Source: an uncultured Prevotella sp.
GTDB taxonomy: Bacteria > Bacteroidota > Bacteroidia > Bacteroidales > Bacteroidaceae
NCBI GenBank assembly: GCA_900314935.1
Contig: OMXE01000011.1
Location: 1-64,000, forward strand
Length of the DNA: 64,000 nucleotides
Direction: 5' to 3'
Shown: piece by piece, positions 39,702 through 47,812 of the stretch
How positions within the stretch are numbered: the stretch's first letter is position 1
Layout of the letters: every line of letters begins with the position of its first letter
Notes under the pieces: generated by a model
The model's database searches: none
What the model was told of the DNA's origin: nothing
What the model saw: the letters and a program-made list of their open reading frames with translations, nothing else
Translations under genes and position numbers: made by a program

Positions 39702-42554
39702 ATGAAAGTATTGAAAAGAGAACGGATGATCATGGCATTCATGGGAATGATGACCATGATGATCGGACAAACAGCTTGGGCACAGAACCCGTTTGTGCAG
39801 ACGTGGTTCACGAGCGACCCTGCACCCATGGTGCACGATGGTACGATGTATGTCTATACAGGACATGATGAGGACAATGCCGACTTCTTCTGGATGCAGG
39901 AGTGGCGTGTCTATTCCACCAAGGATATGGTGAACTGGCAGGATCATGGCTCACCGTTGGCGCTGGAGAGTTTCTCCTGGGCCGACGACCGCGCCTGGGC
40001 GAGTCAGTGCATCGAGCGCGACGGAAAGTTCTTCTGGTATATCTGCGCCCATTCCCGTCTGTCGCGTGGCATGGCCATCGGCGTGGCTGTGAGCGATTCC
40101 CCCACAGGACCGTTCCGTGACGCCATCGGTAAGCCGCTGTTCGAGAACGGCTCCTGGGATCATATCGACCCCACCGTACTGATTGATGATGACGGGCAGG
40201 CCTGGCTGATGTGGGGAAACCCGCGGGTGTATTACCTGAAGCTGAACCGCGACATGATCTCCTACGAGGGCGAGGTGGGTATCCTCTCCATGACCGAGGA
40301 AGCCTTCGGCGGTCCGCCCATGGACAAGCGCGTGGAAGGTAAGCAGTACAAGGATTCGTATGTGGAAGGACCGTGGCTGCGCAAGGTGGACACCTCCAAG
40401 TACCAGGTGCCCACATCGAAGGTCTATCAGCTGCTCTATGCCGCCGGTGGCATTCCCGAGCATATCTCATACAGTACAGCTCCCACGCCGTTAGGTCCCT
40501 GGACCTATGCGGGTGTGGTGATGCCTCAAAGCGAGACCAACTCGTTCACGAACCATTGCGGCGTGGCCGATTATAAGGGCCATAGCTATTTCTTCTACCA
40601 CACGGGTAAGCTCCCGCAGGGTGGGGGATTCGGCCGCAGCGTGGCCGTCGAGGAGTTCAAATACAATGCCGATGGAAGTATTCCCACCATCCTGCCTACC
40701 GACGAGGGTGTGCAGCCTGTAGCGACCTTCAATCCCTACCGTAAGGTGGAGGCCGAGACCATGGCTTTCTCCAAGGGTATCAAGGCCGAGCAGAACGATC
40801 AGGTAGGGGTGTACATCACGGATATCCATAACGATGACTATATCAAGCTGCAGAACGTGGAGTTCGGTCAGCAGATTCCCCGTACGTTTACGGCCCGTGT
40901 GGCCAGCGGTCTGCGTGGCGGTGCCATCGAGATCCGTATCGACAGCATCCGTGGACAGCGCCTCGGTCGTCTGGAGGTACCCGGCACAGGAGGCTGGGAG
41001 GCATGGCAGACACTCACCACCGATCTGCGCGAGGTGGCCACAGGGTGCCACGACCTCTACTTTGTCTTCACCGGCAGGAAAGGTCCTAAGCTGTTCAACT
41101 TCGACTGGTGGGAGATGCGGGGCATGGAGCAGGTGAACATGCCGCTGTTCCAGACCAAGTACACCGCCGACCCCTCACCGCTGGTGGTGGGCGATACCTT
41201 ATTCTTATATACGTCGCACGATGCTCACTTCGAGGATATCCCCGATCCCAACGAACGCAGCTCGGCAGGCTTCTTCATGTACGACTGGCTGCTGTGGTCG
41301 ACCACCGATATGGTGAACTGGACCGAACATGGAGCGGTGGCCTCGCTCAAGGAGTTCAGCTGGCGCGAACGCGACAATGGCGCATGGGCCATCCAGACTG
41401 TTGAGCGCAACGGTAAGTATTATCTCTATGCCCCCCTGCATGGTCATGGCATCGGCGTTCTGGTGGCCGATTCGCCTTACGGTCCTTTCCATGATCCCTT
41501 AGGCGAACCCCTCGTATGGCAGAAGGAGCATTGGGACGATATCGACCCGTCGGTATTCATCGACGACGACGGACAGGCGTATATGTACTGGGGTAACCCG
41601 CATGTCTATTACGTCAGGCTCAACGAGGATATGATCTCCACCAGTGGCGACATCTGCGTGCTCAATCCCGAAGACGGTGTGATGCGCCCTGTGAAGACCG
41701 AAGGGGCCAAGATCAACCTCAGGGTGCCTGATGAGCAGAAGGCCAACTGGGCGGTGAAGCACTATCAGGAAGGTCCGTGGATCTATAAGCGCAACGGGCA
41801 TTACTATCTGGGTTATGCCACCACCTGCTGTCCTGAGGCCTTGGGCTACGCTATGAGCGACAGTCCTACGGGTCCGTGGGTATGGAAGAACTACATCATG
41901 AGTCCTACCGAGCGCGACCGCGGTAATCATCCGGGCATCACCGATTATAAGGGCCATTCCTATGTGTTCGGTCAGAACTACGACCTGATGCACCTGGAGA
42001 CCTTCAGACACAGCGAGCGCCGTTCGGTATCGGCACAGGAGATTACCTACAAGGCCGACGGCACCATTCAGGAGATTCCCTACTGGCTCGATCAGGAGCC
42101 TATGAAACAGCTGCATTGGCTTAATCCGTACAACAGGGTGGAGGCCGAGACCATGGCGTGGGGTAACGGACTGAAGAGTGCGAAGATGGGTATTGCCAAT
42201 ACGGGTGTGGTGAAGGATATGCCTGCCTCCACCGGTAAGCGCAATATGTATATCTACGATATCAACGACGGCGAGTATATCCGTCTGCGTGGTGTCGACT
42301 TCGGCGAGAAGGGGGCTTCCAAGTTCCAGATCACGGCAGCGGCCACAGGATCCTGCACCATCACCCTTCGTGTGGATGGCGTCAACGGTGCCGTCATTGC
42401 CACCTTACCCGTCACGGCTACTGGCTCGGTAGATAAATACCGTCAGTTCGCCGCCAAGGTAGGTGCTGTAACAGGGGTGCACGACCTCTATATCTGCTTC
42501 AGCGAGGCACGGGGCGATGTGCGTCTCGACTGGTGGCGCTTTCAACGTAAATAA
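39702..42554 (+). CDS. Tandemly duplicated GH43-CBM6-GH43-CBM6 protein
   Basis: The 950-residue secreted protein (signal to about residue 28) contains two GH43 five-bladed propellers, each followed by a CBM6-like beta-sandwich. Domain 1 has Asp39 (TSDPAP), Asp156 (HIDPTV) and Glu222 (VEGPW); domain 2 has Asp490 (TADPSP), Asp615 (DIDPSV) and Glu690 (QEGPW), so both triads are intact. The CBM6 parts (about 345-472 and 815-950) share YRKVEAETMA/YNRVEAETMAWGNG, DDYIKL/GEYIRL and FDWWEMR/LDWWRFQ. GH43 enzymes cleave arabinofuranosyl or xylosyl groups. The repeat of the whole module pair points to internal duplication. Neighbours suggest xylan or arabinoxylan as substrate. Confidence 0.92.
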   Translation: MKVLKRERMIMAFMGMMTMMIGQTAWAQNPFVQTWFTSDPAPMVHDGTMYVYTGHDEDNADFFWMQEWRVYSTKDMVNWQDHGSPLALESFSWADDRAWASQCIERDGKFFWYICAHSRLSRGMAIGVAVSDSPTGPFRDAIGKPLFENGSWDHIDPTVLIDDDGQAWLMWGNPRVYYLKLNRDMISYEGEVGILSMTEEAFGGPPMDKRVEGKQYKDSYVEGPWLRKVDTSKYQVPTSKVYQLLYAAGGIPEHISYSTAPTPLGPWTYAGVVMPQSETNSFTNHCGVADYKGHSYFFYHTGKLPQGGGFGRSVAVEEFKYNADGSIPTILPTDEGVQPVATFNPYRKVEAETMAFSKGIKAEQNDQVGVYITDIHNDDYIKLQNVEFGQQIPRTFTARVASGLRGGAIEIRIDSIRGQRLGRLEVPGTGGWEAWQTLTTDLREVATGCHDLYFVFTGRKGPKLFNFDWWEMRGMEQVNMPLFQTKYTADPSPLVVGDTLFLYTSHDAHFEDIPDPNERSSAGFFMYDWLLWSTTDMVNWTEHGAVASLKEFSWRERDNGAWAIQTVERNGKYYLYAPLHGHGIGVLVADSPYGPFHDPLGEPLVWQKEHWDDIDPSVFIDDDGQAYMYWGNPHVYYVRLNEDMISTSGDICVLNPEDGVMRPVKTEGAKINLRVPDEQKANWAVKHYQEGPWIYKRNGHYYLGYATTCCPEALGYAMSDSPTGPWVWKNYIMSPTERDRGNHPGITDYKGHSYVFGQNYDLMHLETFRHSERRSVSAQEITYKADGTIQEIPYWLDQEPMKQLHWLNPYNRVEAETMAWGNGLKSAKMGIANTGVVKDMPASTGKRNMYIYDINDGEYIRLRGVDFGEKGASKFQITAAATGSCTITLRVDGVNGAVIATLPVTATGSVDKYRQFAAKVGAVTGVHDLYICFSEARGDVRLDWWRFQRK

Positions 42555-42577
42555 TTAATTATCAATACATTACTCAT

Positions 42578-43909
42578 ATGAAAAAGAATCTATTAATGGC
42601 AGCAATGTTGCTGATGTCACTTCCCCTTCTGGCTGGTAAGCCTTGGACCAAGGGAGGTTTTGAAACCAAGAAGTACAGAAACCTGTTTGTTGAGATGGGC
42701 TACTCCCAGAAGGATGTGGATGCCAAGCTCAAGGAAGTGTTTAACGATGTGTTCCGCGGACCTAACAAGGTTTATTTCGAGGTGGGCGACTCCATGGGCT
42801 ATGTCTCGGATATCAAGAACCACGATGCCCGCACCGAGGGTATGTCGTATGGTATGATGATTGCCGTGCAGATGAACGAGAAGGACATCTTCGACCGTCT
42901 GTGGCGCTGGAGCAAGAAATACATGCAGCACCAGTCGGGCAGTCGCGAGGGCTATTTCGCATGGAGCTGCCGAACCGACGGCACCCGCAATTCCGATGGT
43001 GCCGCCAGCGATGGCGAGCTCTATTTCATCACCTCGCTGCTCTTCGCTTCCAACCGTTGGGGTAACGATACGGGCATTAACTACAAGGCTGAGGCTCAGC
43101 GCATCCTGAACTGCACCATGCCCAAGGAATATGAGCCCGAGCAGCGTCCGGGCGGCTTCGGTGGCTTTGGTGGCGGCTTCGGCGGCGGTCAGCAGCAGGG
43201 CGGTAAGCAGCGCATGTACCTCATCGACCCCGAAACCAAGCTCATCACCTTCACCCCCGATGGCTTCGGTCAGCGTTACACCGATCCTTCCTATCATATC
43301 CCTGCCTTCTATGAGGTATGGGCACGATGGGCCGACGACGGTCGTTCCGACTACTGGCGCGAGTGTGCCGCAAAGAGTCGTGAGTTCCTGCACAAGGCCA
43401 TCAACGAGGAGACGGGATTGAATCCTGATATGTGCCAGTTCGATGGTTCGTTGATGCAGGGTTTTGGTAACCGTCCCAACCCCAGTAACAACTTCCGTTA
43501 CGACTCTTGGCGCGTGCCTATGAATATCACGCTCGACTACGAGTGGTGCTGCGCCGATAAGGAATGGCAGCAGAAATATGGCGAAACCATCCAGAACTTC
43601 CTCTACAAGCAGGGTGTGCACGATTTCCTTGATCAGTATCGTGTAGATGGCTCATTACCAGAAGGTAACGAGATTCTGCAGGCTGGTGGCTTCAGGAAGC
43701 TGCGCCACTCCATCGGCTTCATTGCCACTGCAGCTGCCGCCTCCATGATGTGCAGTCACGATAAGAGTAAGGAGTTTGTCGATGAGCTGTGGAACGCTAA
43801 GCACGAGCCCTTCGAGGATGGCTATTTCGATGCCTACTACGACGGTCTGTTGCGTCTCTTCGCCTTCATGCACCTCAGCGGAAACTACCGTGTAATCTTC
43901 CCGAAATAA
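42578..43909 (+). CDS. GH8 enzyme, probably reducing-end xylose-releasing exo-oligoxylanase
   Basis: The 443-residue secreted protein (signal MKKNLLMAAMLLMSLPLLAG) is an (alpha/alpha)6 barrel of GH8. The general acid is Glu87 in NHDARTEGMSYGMM and a conserved acidic motif is SDGELYF (about D145). Other landmarks are FDRLWRWSKKYMQ, FAWSCRTDG and DSWRVPMNITLDYEW. These match Rex-type GH8 enzymes that remove xylose from the reducing end of xylo-oligosaccharides. Residues 191-209 form a glycine-rich insertion (PGGFGGFGGGFGGGQQQGG) not expected in the family. The stop codon overlaps the next gene's ATG by one base (TAATG). Confidence 0.88.
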   Translation: MKKNLLMAAMLLMSLPLLAGKPWTKGGFETKKYRNLFVEMGYSQKDVDAKLKEVFNDVFRGPNKVYFEVGDSMGYVSDIKNHDARTEGMSYGMMIAVQMNEKDIFDRLWRWSKKYMQHQSGSREGYFAWSCRTDGTRNSDGAASDGELYFITSLLFASNRWGNDTGINYKAEAQRILNCTMPKEYEPEQRPGGFGGFGGGFGGGQQQGGKQRMYLIDPETKLITFTPDGFGQRYTDPSYHIPAFYEVWARWADDGRSDYWRECAAKSREFLHKAINEETGLNPDMCQFDGSLMQGFGNRPNPSNNFRYDSWRVPMNITLDYEWCCADKEWQQKYGETIQNFLYKQGVHDFLDQYRVDGSLPEGNEILQAGGFRKLRHSIGFIATAAAASMMCSHDKSKEFVDELWNAKHEPFEDGYFDAYYDGLLRLFAFMHLSGNYRVIFPK

Positions 43910-45765
43910 TGAAAAGATTCCTCATCACCCTCTGCTGCTGTCTGCTGACAGCCCCGGTGCTCTTTGCCGCCAAGGCCACATCGCCCAACGGTAAGCTCTC
44001 ACTCACCGTTGTCGACGGTCAGTACATCGTGAGCTATCAGGGACAGCAGGTGCTCACCCTCTCGGCCAAGGACATGTCGGGTGGGGAAGCCTCCGACTTC
44101 AAGTCACCGCGCCTTGTCAGGAAACTCTCCACCAACTACCGCATGCTGCAGGGCAAGCGCCTTCAGTGCAGCAACGAGGCCAACGAGTATGTCTGTCAGT
44201 CGCGTACCAGTAAGGATGCTCAGCTGGTGCTCCGTATCTACAACGACGGTCTGGCGTTCCGCTACGAGTATAAGAACCTGAAAGACCAGAAACCCTTTGA
44301 GGAGCAAACCGTCTATCGTATTCCCGAGGGAACCAGGCGGTGGATGCAGCAGTGGACCGATGCTTACGAGAGTTTCTTCCCCTTGGACACTACCTATCAG
44401 GTAAAGCCCATCCCCTCCTTCAGCGGCGTATCGAAGTCTGACGAGAGCTGGAACAACCGCTGGGGCTATCCCGCCCTGCTGGAGCCTGTTGATGGGGTGT
44501 TTGCCCTGATCACCGAGGCCAACATCGAACGCCGTCAGAGCGCTTCGTGCCTGTTCAATAACAAGGAAGACTATCGGGTGGTGCCCGACAAGAACGAGCT
44601 CTCGTTAAGCGGCGATTGGCATTCCCCTTGGCGCGTGGTCATCATCGGCAGTCTGGCCAACGTGGTCGAGTCAACCCTCGTCACCGATGTCTCCGAACCC
44701 AGTAAGCTCAACGATGTCAACTGGATTCATCCCGGCGTGGTGTCGTGGATCTACTGGGCCTATAACCATGGCTCGAACGACTATAACATCATCAAGGAAT
44801 ACATCGATATGGCGGTCAAACTGCATCTTCCCTATATGCTCATCGATGCCGAGTGGGACACCATGAAAGACGGCTATACCATTGAGGATGCGGTGAACTA
44901 TGCCAAGTCGAAGGGCATCAAACCCCTCATCTGGTACAACTCGTCGGTGGGCTGGGTTGATGGTGCTCCCACGCCGAAGTACCGACTCAACAAGCCTGAG
45001 GACCGCGAAAAGGAGTTCGCCTGGTGCGAGAAGATCGGTGTGGCAGGTGTGAAAATCGATTTCTTCTCGGGCGATAACCAGATGAACATGGACTACTGCA
45101 TCGATCTCCTGGAGAGTGCCGCCAAGCATCATCTGCTGGTTAACTTCCACGGTGCCACCATCCCCCGCGGCTGGCAGCGCACCTATCCCAACCTGCTCTC
45201 CACCGAGGCCGTGTATGGTGCCGAGTGGTATAACAACGTAGGTACGTTCACCAAGAAAGCAGCTGCCCATAACGCCACGCTGCCCTTCACCCGCAATGTC
45301 ATCGGACCGATGGACTACACGCCTTGCGCCTTCTCCGACTCGCAGCATCCGCATATCACCTCGAATGCCCACGAGCTGGCGCTCACCGTGCTCTTCGAAT
45401 CGGCCCTGCAGCATCTGGCCGACAAGCCCGAGAGCTATTTCTCACAGCCTGACGAGGTGCAGGAATTCTTCGGTAAGCTGCCCACTGTTTGGGATGAGAC
45501 CCGCTTTGTTGCCGGCTATCCCGCCGACTATGTGGTGCTGGCCCGCCGTAGTGGCAACACCTGGTATGTAGCCGGCATCAACGGAACCGATGAGCTGAAG
45601 CAGATTGCCCTCCCGCTCGAGGGAATCGTCAAGTGGCAATCGTTCACCACCGCCTTCCTCGACGGTGAGCAGTCCACCGGCTGGAACATCCGCAATGGCG
45701 GAACCCTTCCCGAATCCGTTACCTGTCAGCCCCGCGGCGGCTTTGTGTTCGTTATCAGAGAGTGA
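43909..45765 (+). CDS. Second GH97 alpha-glycosidase, retaining type
   Basis: The 618-residue secreted protein (signal MKRFLITLCCCLLTAPVLFA) has the GH97 architecture with GVKIDFFSGDNQ (Asp384) and HGATIPRGWQRTYPNLLSTEAVYGAEW (Glu433). The PFTRNVIGPMDYTP segment is also typical. It differs strongly from the GH97 at 37676, so the pair is not a recent duplicate. Translational coupling to the GH8 gene (one-base overlap) indicates a common transcript. Likely alpha-galactosidase-type activity on side chains; the linkage cannot be read from sequence. Confidence 0.9.
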   Translation: MKRFLITLCCCLLTAPVLFAAKATSPNGKLSLTVVDGQYIVSYQGQQVLTLSAKDMSGGEASDFKSPRLVRKLSTNYRMLQGKRLQCSNEANEYVCQSRTSKDAQLVLRIYNDGLAFRYEYKNLKDQKPFEEQTVYRIPEGTRRWMQQWTDAYESFFPLDTTYQVKPIPSFSGVSKSDESWNNRWGYPALLEPVDGVFALITEANIERRQSASCLFNNKEDYRVVPDKNELSLSGDWHSPWRVVIIGSLANVVESTLVTDVSEPSKLNDVNWIHPGVVSWIYWAYNHGSNDYNIIKEYIDMAVKLHLPYMLIDAEWDTMKDGYTIEDAVNYAKSKGIKPLIWYNSSVGWVDGAPTPKYRLNKPEDREKEFAWCEKIGVAGVKIDFFSGDNQMNMDYCIDLLESAAKHHLLVNFHGATIPRGWQRTYPNLLSTEAVYGAEWYNNVGTFTKKAAAHNATLPFTRNVIGPMDYTPCAFSDSQHPHITSNAHELALTVLFESALQHLADKPESYFSQPDEVQEFFGKLPTVWDETRFVAGYPADYVVLARRSGNTWYVAGINGTDELKQIALPLEGIVKWQSFTTAFLDGEQSTGWNIRNGGTLPESVTCQPRGGFVFVIRE

Positions 45766-45775
45766 TCTTTTGAGA

Positions 45776-45857
45776 TACCTATGGTTTTACAGTCTAAAAC
45801 CATAGGTATCACAGTCTGAAACCATAGGTATTAGAGTCTAAAACCATAGGTTTTGGA
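45776..45857. repeat. 22-bp CCATAGG-type repeats, first copy inverted
   Basis: Three direct copies begin AAACCATAGGT at 45797, 45819 and 45841, separated by spacers ending AGTCT. A fourth copy at 45776-45796 has the core in opposite orientation (ACCTATGGTTT). The tract can fold and may act as the operon terminator, but no T tail follows. Confidence 0.9.
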
Positions 45858-45886
45858 AATAAGCTAAAAATATCTTCTTGCATAAT

Positions 45887-45917
45887 AAAAAAAACCGCTG
45901 AACCTGAGGTCCAGCGG
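45887..45917 (-). terminator. Terminator of the small lipoprotein gene
   Basis: On the - strand CCGCTG (45917-45912) pairs with CAGCGG (45900-45895) with a partly paired interior, followed by eight T (45894-45887). Confidence 0.85.
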
Positions 45918-45944
45918 CATTTCTCTCAATTGCGTTCGTGCTAA

Positions 45945-46118
45945 TTACTCAGCAACAGCAGCTGTGTCAACGGGAGCAGCAGCAGTGTCAACAGCAGTTG
46001 TATCAACAACCATAGTGTCAACCGGCTCTTCTACTGCGGGAGCAGCAGGCTTGTTCTCAACACAAGAAGCGAATGAGATAGCTGCAACAGCTACGAACAT
46101 CAAAACTAATTTCTTCAT
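45945..46118 (-). CDS. Small (57-residue) lipoprotein with VDT repeats
   Basis: A short gene: MKKLVLMFVAVAAISFASC is a signal with lipobox (FASC, Cys19). The mature part of about 39 residues is made of ENKPAAPAVEEPVDTM followed by VVDTTAVDTAAAPVDTAAVAE, that is four VDT units in an Ala/Pro/Val/Thr-rich chain without Lys after residue 23. It has a purine-rich stretch before its ATG, a -7 box TACCTTTG on the - strand at 46176-46169 and its own strong terminator, so it is a real, separately transcribed gene. Similar tiny Ala/Thr/Pro-rich lipoproteins occur in Bacteroidales. The function is unknown; an abundant envelope or spacer lipoprotein is a guess. Confidence 0.85.
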   Translation of the reverse strand: MKKLVLMFVAVAAISFASCVENKPAAPAVEEPVDTMVVDTTAVDTAAAPVDTAAVAE

Positions 46119-46353
46119 TTTCTTTGCTTTTTAAATCTGTAAAACAATCATTGTTTATTAAAACGCTGCAAAGGTAAGCATTTTTTTGATAGCTTGTACT
46201 TTTTTTAGCGTTTTTTTTTAGGTCGTTTTGTAACTTTTTTGTAAGTGGTTGAAAATCAATATAATGCAAATTATTAATAACTGTTAAAGTTTTAAGCCAT
46301 ATCAATAATGATGGGAATTTGCATTGTATTTCACTCAACTTTCTCGTGTTTTA
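46119..46353. other. Intergenic region between divergent lipoprotein and mtaB genes
   Basis: The 317-bp gap to the mtaB start is A/T-rich. It holds the -7 box of the lipoprotein gene (46176-46169, - strand) and the mtaB promoter (46354-46385). I see nothing else in it. Confidence 0.5.
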
Positions 46354-46385
46354 TTTGTTTTTGTTCTCGCTTATTCGTACCTTTG
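46354..46385 (+). promoter_or_regulatory. Promoter of mtaB
   Basis: TTTG at 46354-46357, a 20-nt spacer and TACCTTTG at 46378-46385; 50 bases to the chosen ATG. Confidence 0.8.
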
Positions 46386-46435
46386 CCTTCACAAACAAGG
46401 GTTGTTTTATCTCCCTATTATATTTAATAAGGTGT

Positions 46436-47797
46436 ATGATTGACAGTGCCGCTTTTCAAGGTAAGAAGGCTGCCTATTTCACATTAGGCTGTAAGCTGAA
46501 CTTTTCTGAGACATCCACGTTCGGACGGATGCTTCAGGAGATGGGTGTGACTACCGTGGGCAGGGACGAACAGGCAGACATCTGCATCATCAACACCTGT
46601 TCCGTGACGGATGTGGCCGACGCCAAGTGTCGTCAGGCCATCCACCGCATGGTGCGAAACCATCCTAATGCCTTTATTGTAGTGACAGGCTGCTATGCAC
46701 AGCTGTCGGCCGATGAGGTGAGTAAGATTCCGGGAGTGGATCTGGTGCTGGGCAGCGATGAGAAAGCTCAGTTGGTGCAGTTCCTTTCAGATATGTGGAG
46801 TGAGGAGTGTGGAGTGAGGAGTGAGGAGTATGGAAGGGCGAAGGTGTTCAGGAAGGAGAAGACCAAGGAGATACAGTCGTTTGCTCCCAGCTGCTCACGA
46901 GGAAATCGTACACGCTTTTTCCTGAAGGTGCAGGATGGTTGCAGCTATTTCTGTACCTATTGTACCATTCCTTACGCCCGCGGTTTCAGTAGGAATCCCA
47001 CGATAGCCTCACTGGTGCAGCAGGCTGAGCAGGCTGTACGCGAAGGCGGAAAAGAGATCGTGCTGACCGGTGTGAACATCGGCGATTTCGGTCGTTCAAC
47101 CGGTGAGCGGTTCATTGATCTCGTCAAGGCACTCGACCAGGTGGAGGGTGTGGAACGCTACCGCATCAGTAGTCTGGAGCCCGATTTGATCGATGATGAC
47201 CTGATAGCCTATTGCGCACAGAGTAGGGCCTTCATGCCACATTTCCATATTCCTCTGCAGAGCGGTTCGGATGCCGTGCTGAAACTGATGCACCGTCGTT
47301 ATGACACGGCTTTGTTCGCGCATAAGATAGAGATGATCAAGGAGATGATGCCCGATGCATTCATCGGCGTGGACGTGATGGTGGGAACAAGGGGAGAGCT
47401 GGAAGAGTATTTCGAGGAGTGCTATGCGTTCCTGGACCGTCTGCCCGTTACGCAACTGCATGTGTTCCCGTATTCTGAGCGCCCGGGTACTGCTGCCCTG
47501 CGTATTCCCCATGTGGTGAGTGCCGCGGATAAGAAACTGCGTTCTAAACGACTCCTGGAACTGTCGGACAAGAAGACCGAAGCGTTCTATGCCTCGTATA
47601 TTGGTAAGGAGGCGGAGGTGTTGTTCGAGAAGGCTTCGCGGGGCAGGGCCATGCATGGATTCACAAGGAACTATATCCGTGTGGAACTGCCGCCGGCAGA
47701 AGGGAATAATGCGCTTGATAACCAGATTGTACAAGTTACGCTGGGCGGATTTAATCATGATCGCACGGCGTTGAAAGCACAGCCAAGTGACAAGTAA
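46436..47797 (+). CDS. mtaB: tRNA t6A37 methylthiotransferase MtaB
   Basis: The 453-residue radical-SAM enzyme converts t6A37 to ms2t6A37 in tRNA. The N-terminal MTTase domain has TLGCKLNFSE, INTCSVTDVAD and VTGCYAQ, giving the three Cys of the auxiliary cluster. The radical-SAM motif is CSYFCTYCTIPYARG. HIPLQSGSD and a C-terminal TRAM-like region follow. LKVQDGC and TGVNIGDFG fit MtaB. The start at 46436 is used because the promoter lies downstream of the longer frame's first ATG (46319). The linker (about residues 120-134, MWSEECGVRSEEYGR) is encoded by a GGAGTGW repeat array, an in-frame insertion between the two domains. Confidence 0.93.
   Translation: MIDSAAFQGKKAAYFTLGCKLNFSETSTFGRMLQEMGVTTVGRDEQADICIINTCSVTDVADAKCRQAIHRMVRNHPNAFIVVTGCYAQLSADEVSKIPGVDLVLGSDEKAQLVQFLSDMWSEECGVRSEEYGRAKVFRKEKTKEIQSFAPSCSRGNRTRFFLKVQDGCSYFCTYCTIPYARGFSRNPTIASLVQQAEQAVREGGKEIVLTGVNIGDFGRSTGERFIDLVKALDQVEGVERYRISSLEPDLIDDDLIAYCAQSRAFMPHFHIPLQSGSDAVLKLMHRRYDTALFAHKIEMIKEMMPDAFIGVDVMVGTRGELEEYFEECYAFLDRLPVTQLHVFPYSERPGTAALRIPHVVSAADKKLRSKRLLELSDKKTEAFYASYIGKEAEVLFEKASRGRAMHGFTRNYIRVELPPAEGNNALDNQIVQVTLGGFNHDRTALKAQPSDK
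46797..46831. repeat. Five GGAGTGW 7-mers inside mtaB
   Basis: ggagtga, ggagtgt, ggagtga, ggagtga and ggagtat in exact register. Bases 46793-46818 are identical to the intergenic 9895-9920. Confidence 0.93.
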
Positions 47798-47812
47798 CAA
47801 GTGATAAGTGGA
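47785..47812. repeat. Four AAGTRAY 7-mers across the mtaB/GT2 junction
   Basis: aagtgac, aagtaac, aagtgat and aagtgga in 7-bp register. The second and third units hold the mtaB stop, the fourth the GTG start of the next gene. Confidence 0.85.

Noticed and set aside
37415..45765. Integrated island at tRNA-Arg
   Set aside because: No integrase and no second copy of the tRNA 3' end could be found by eye.
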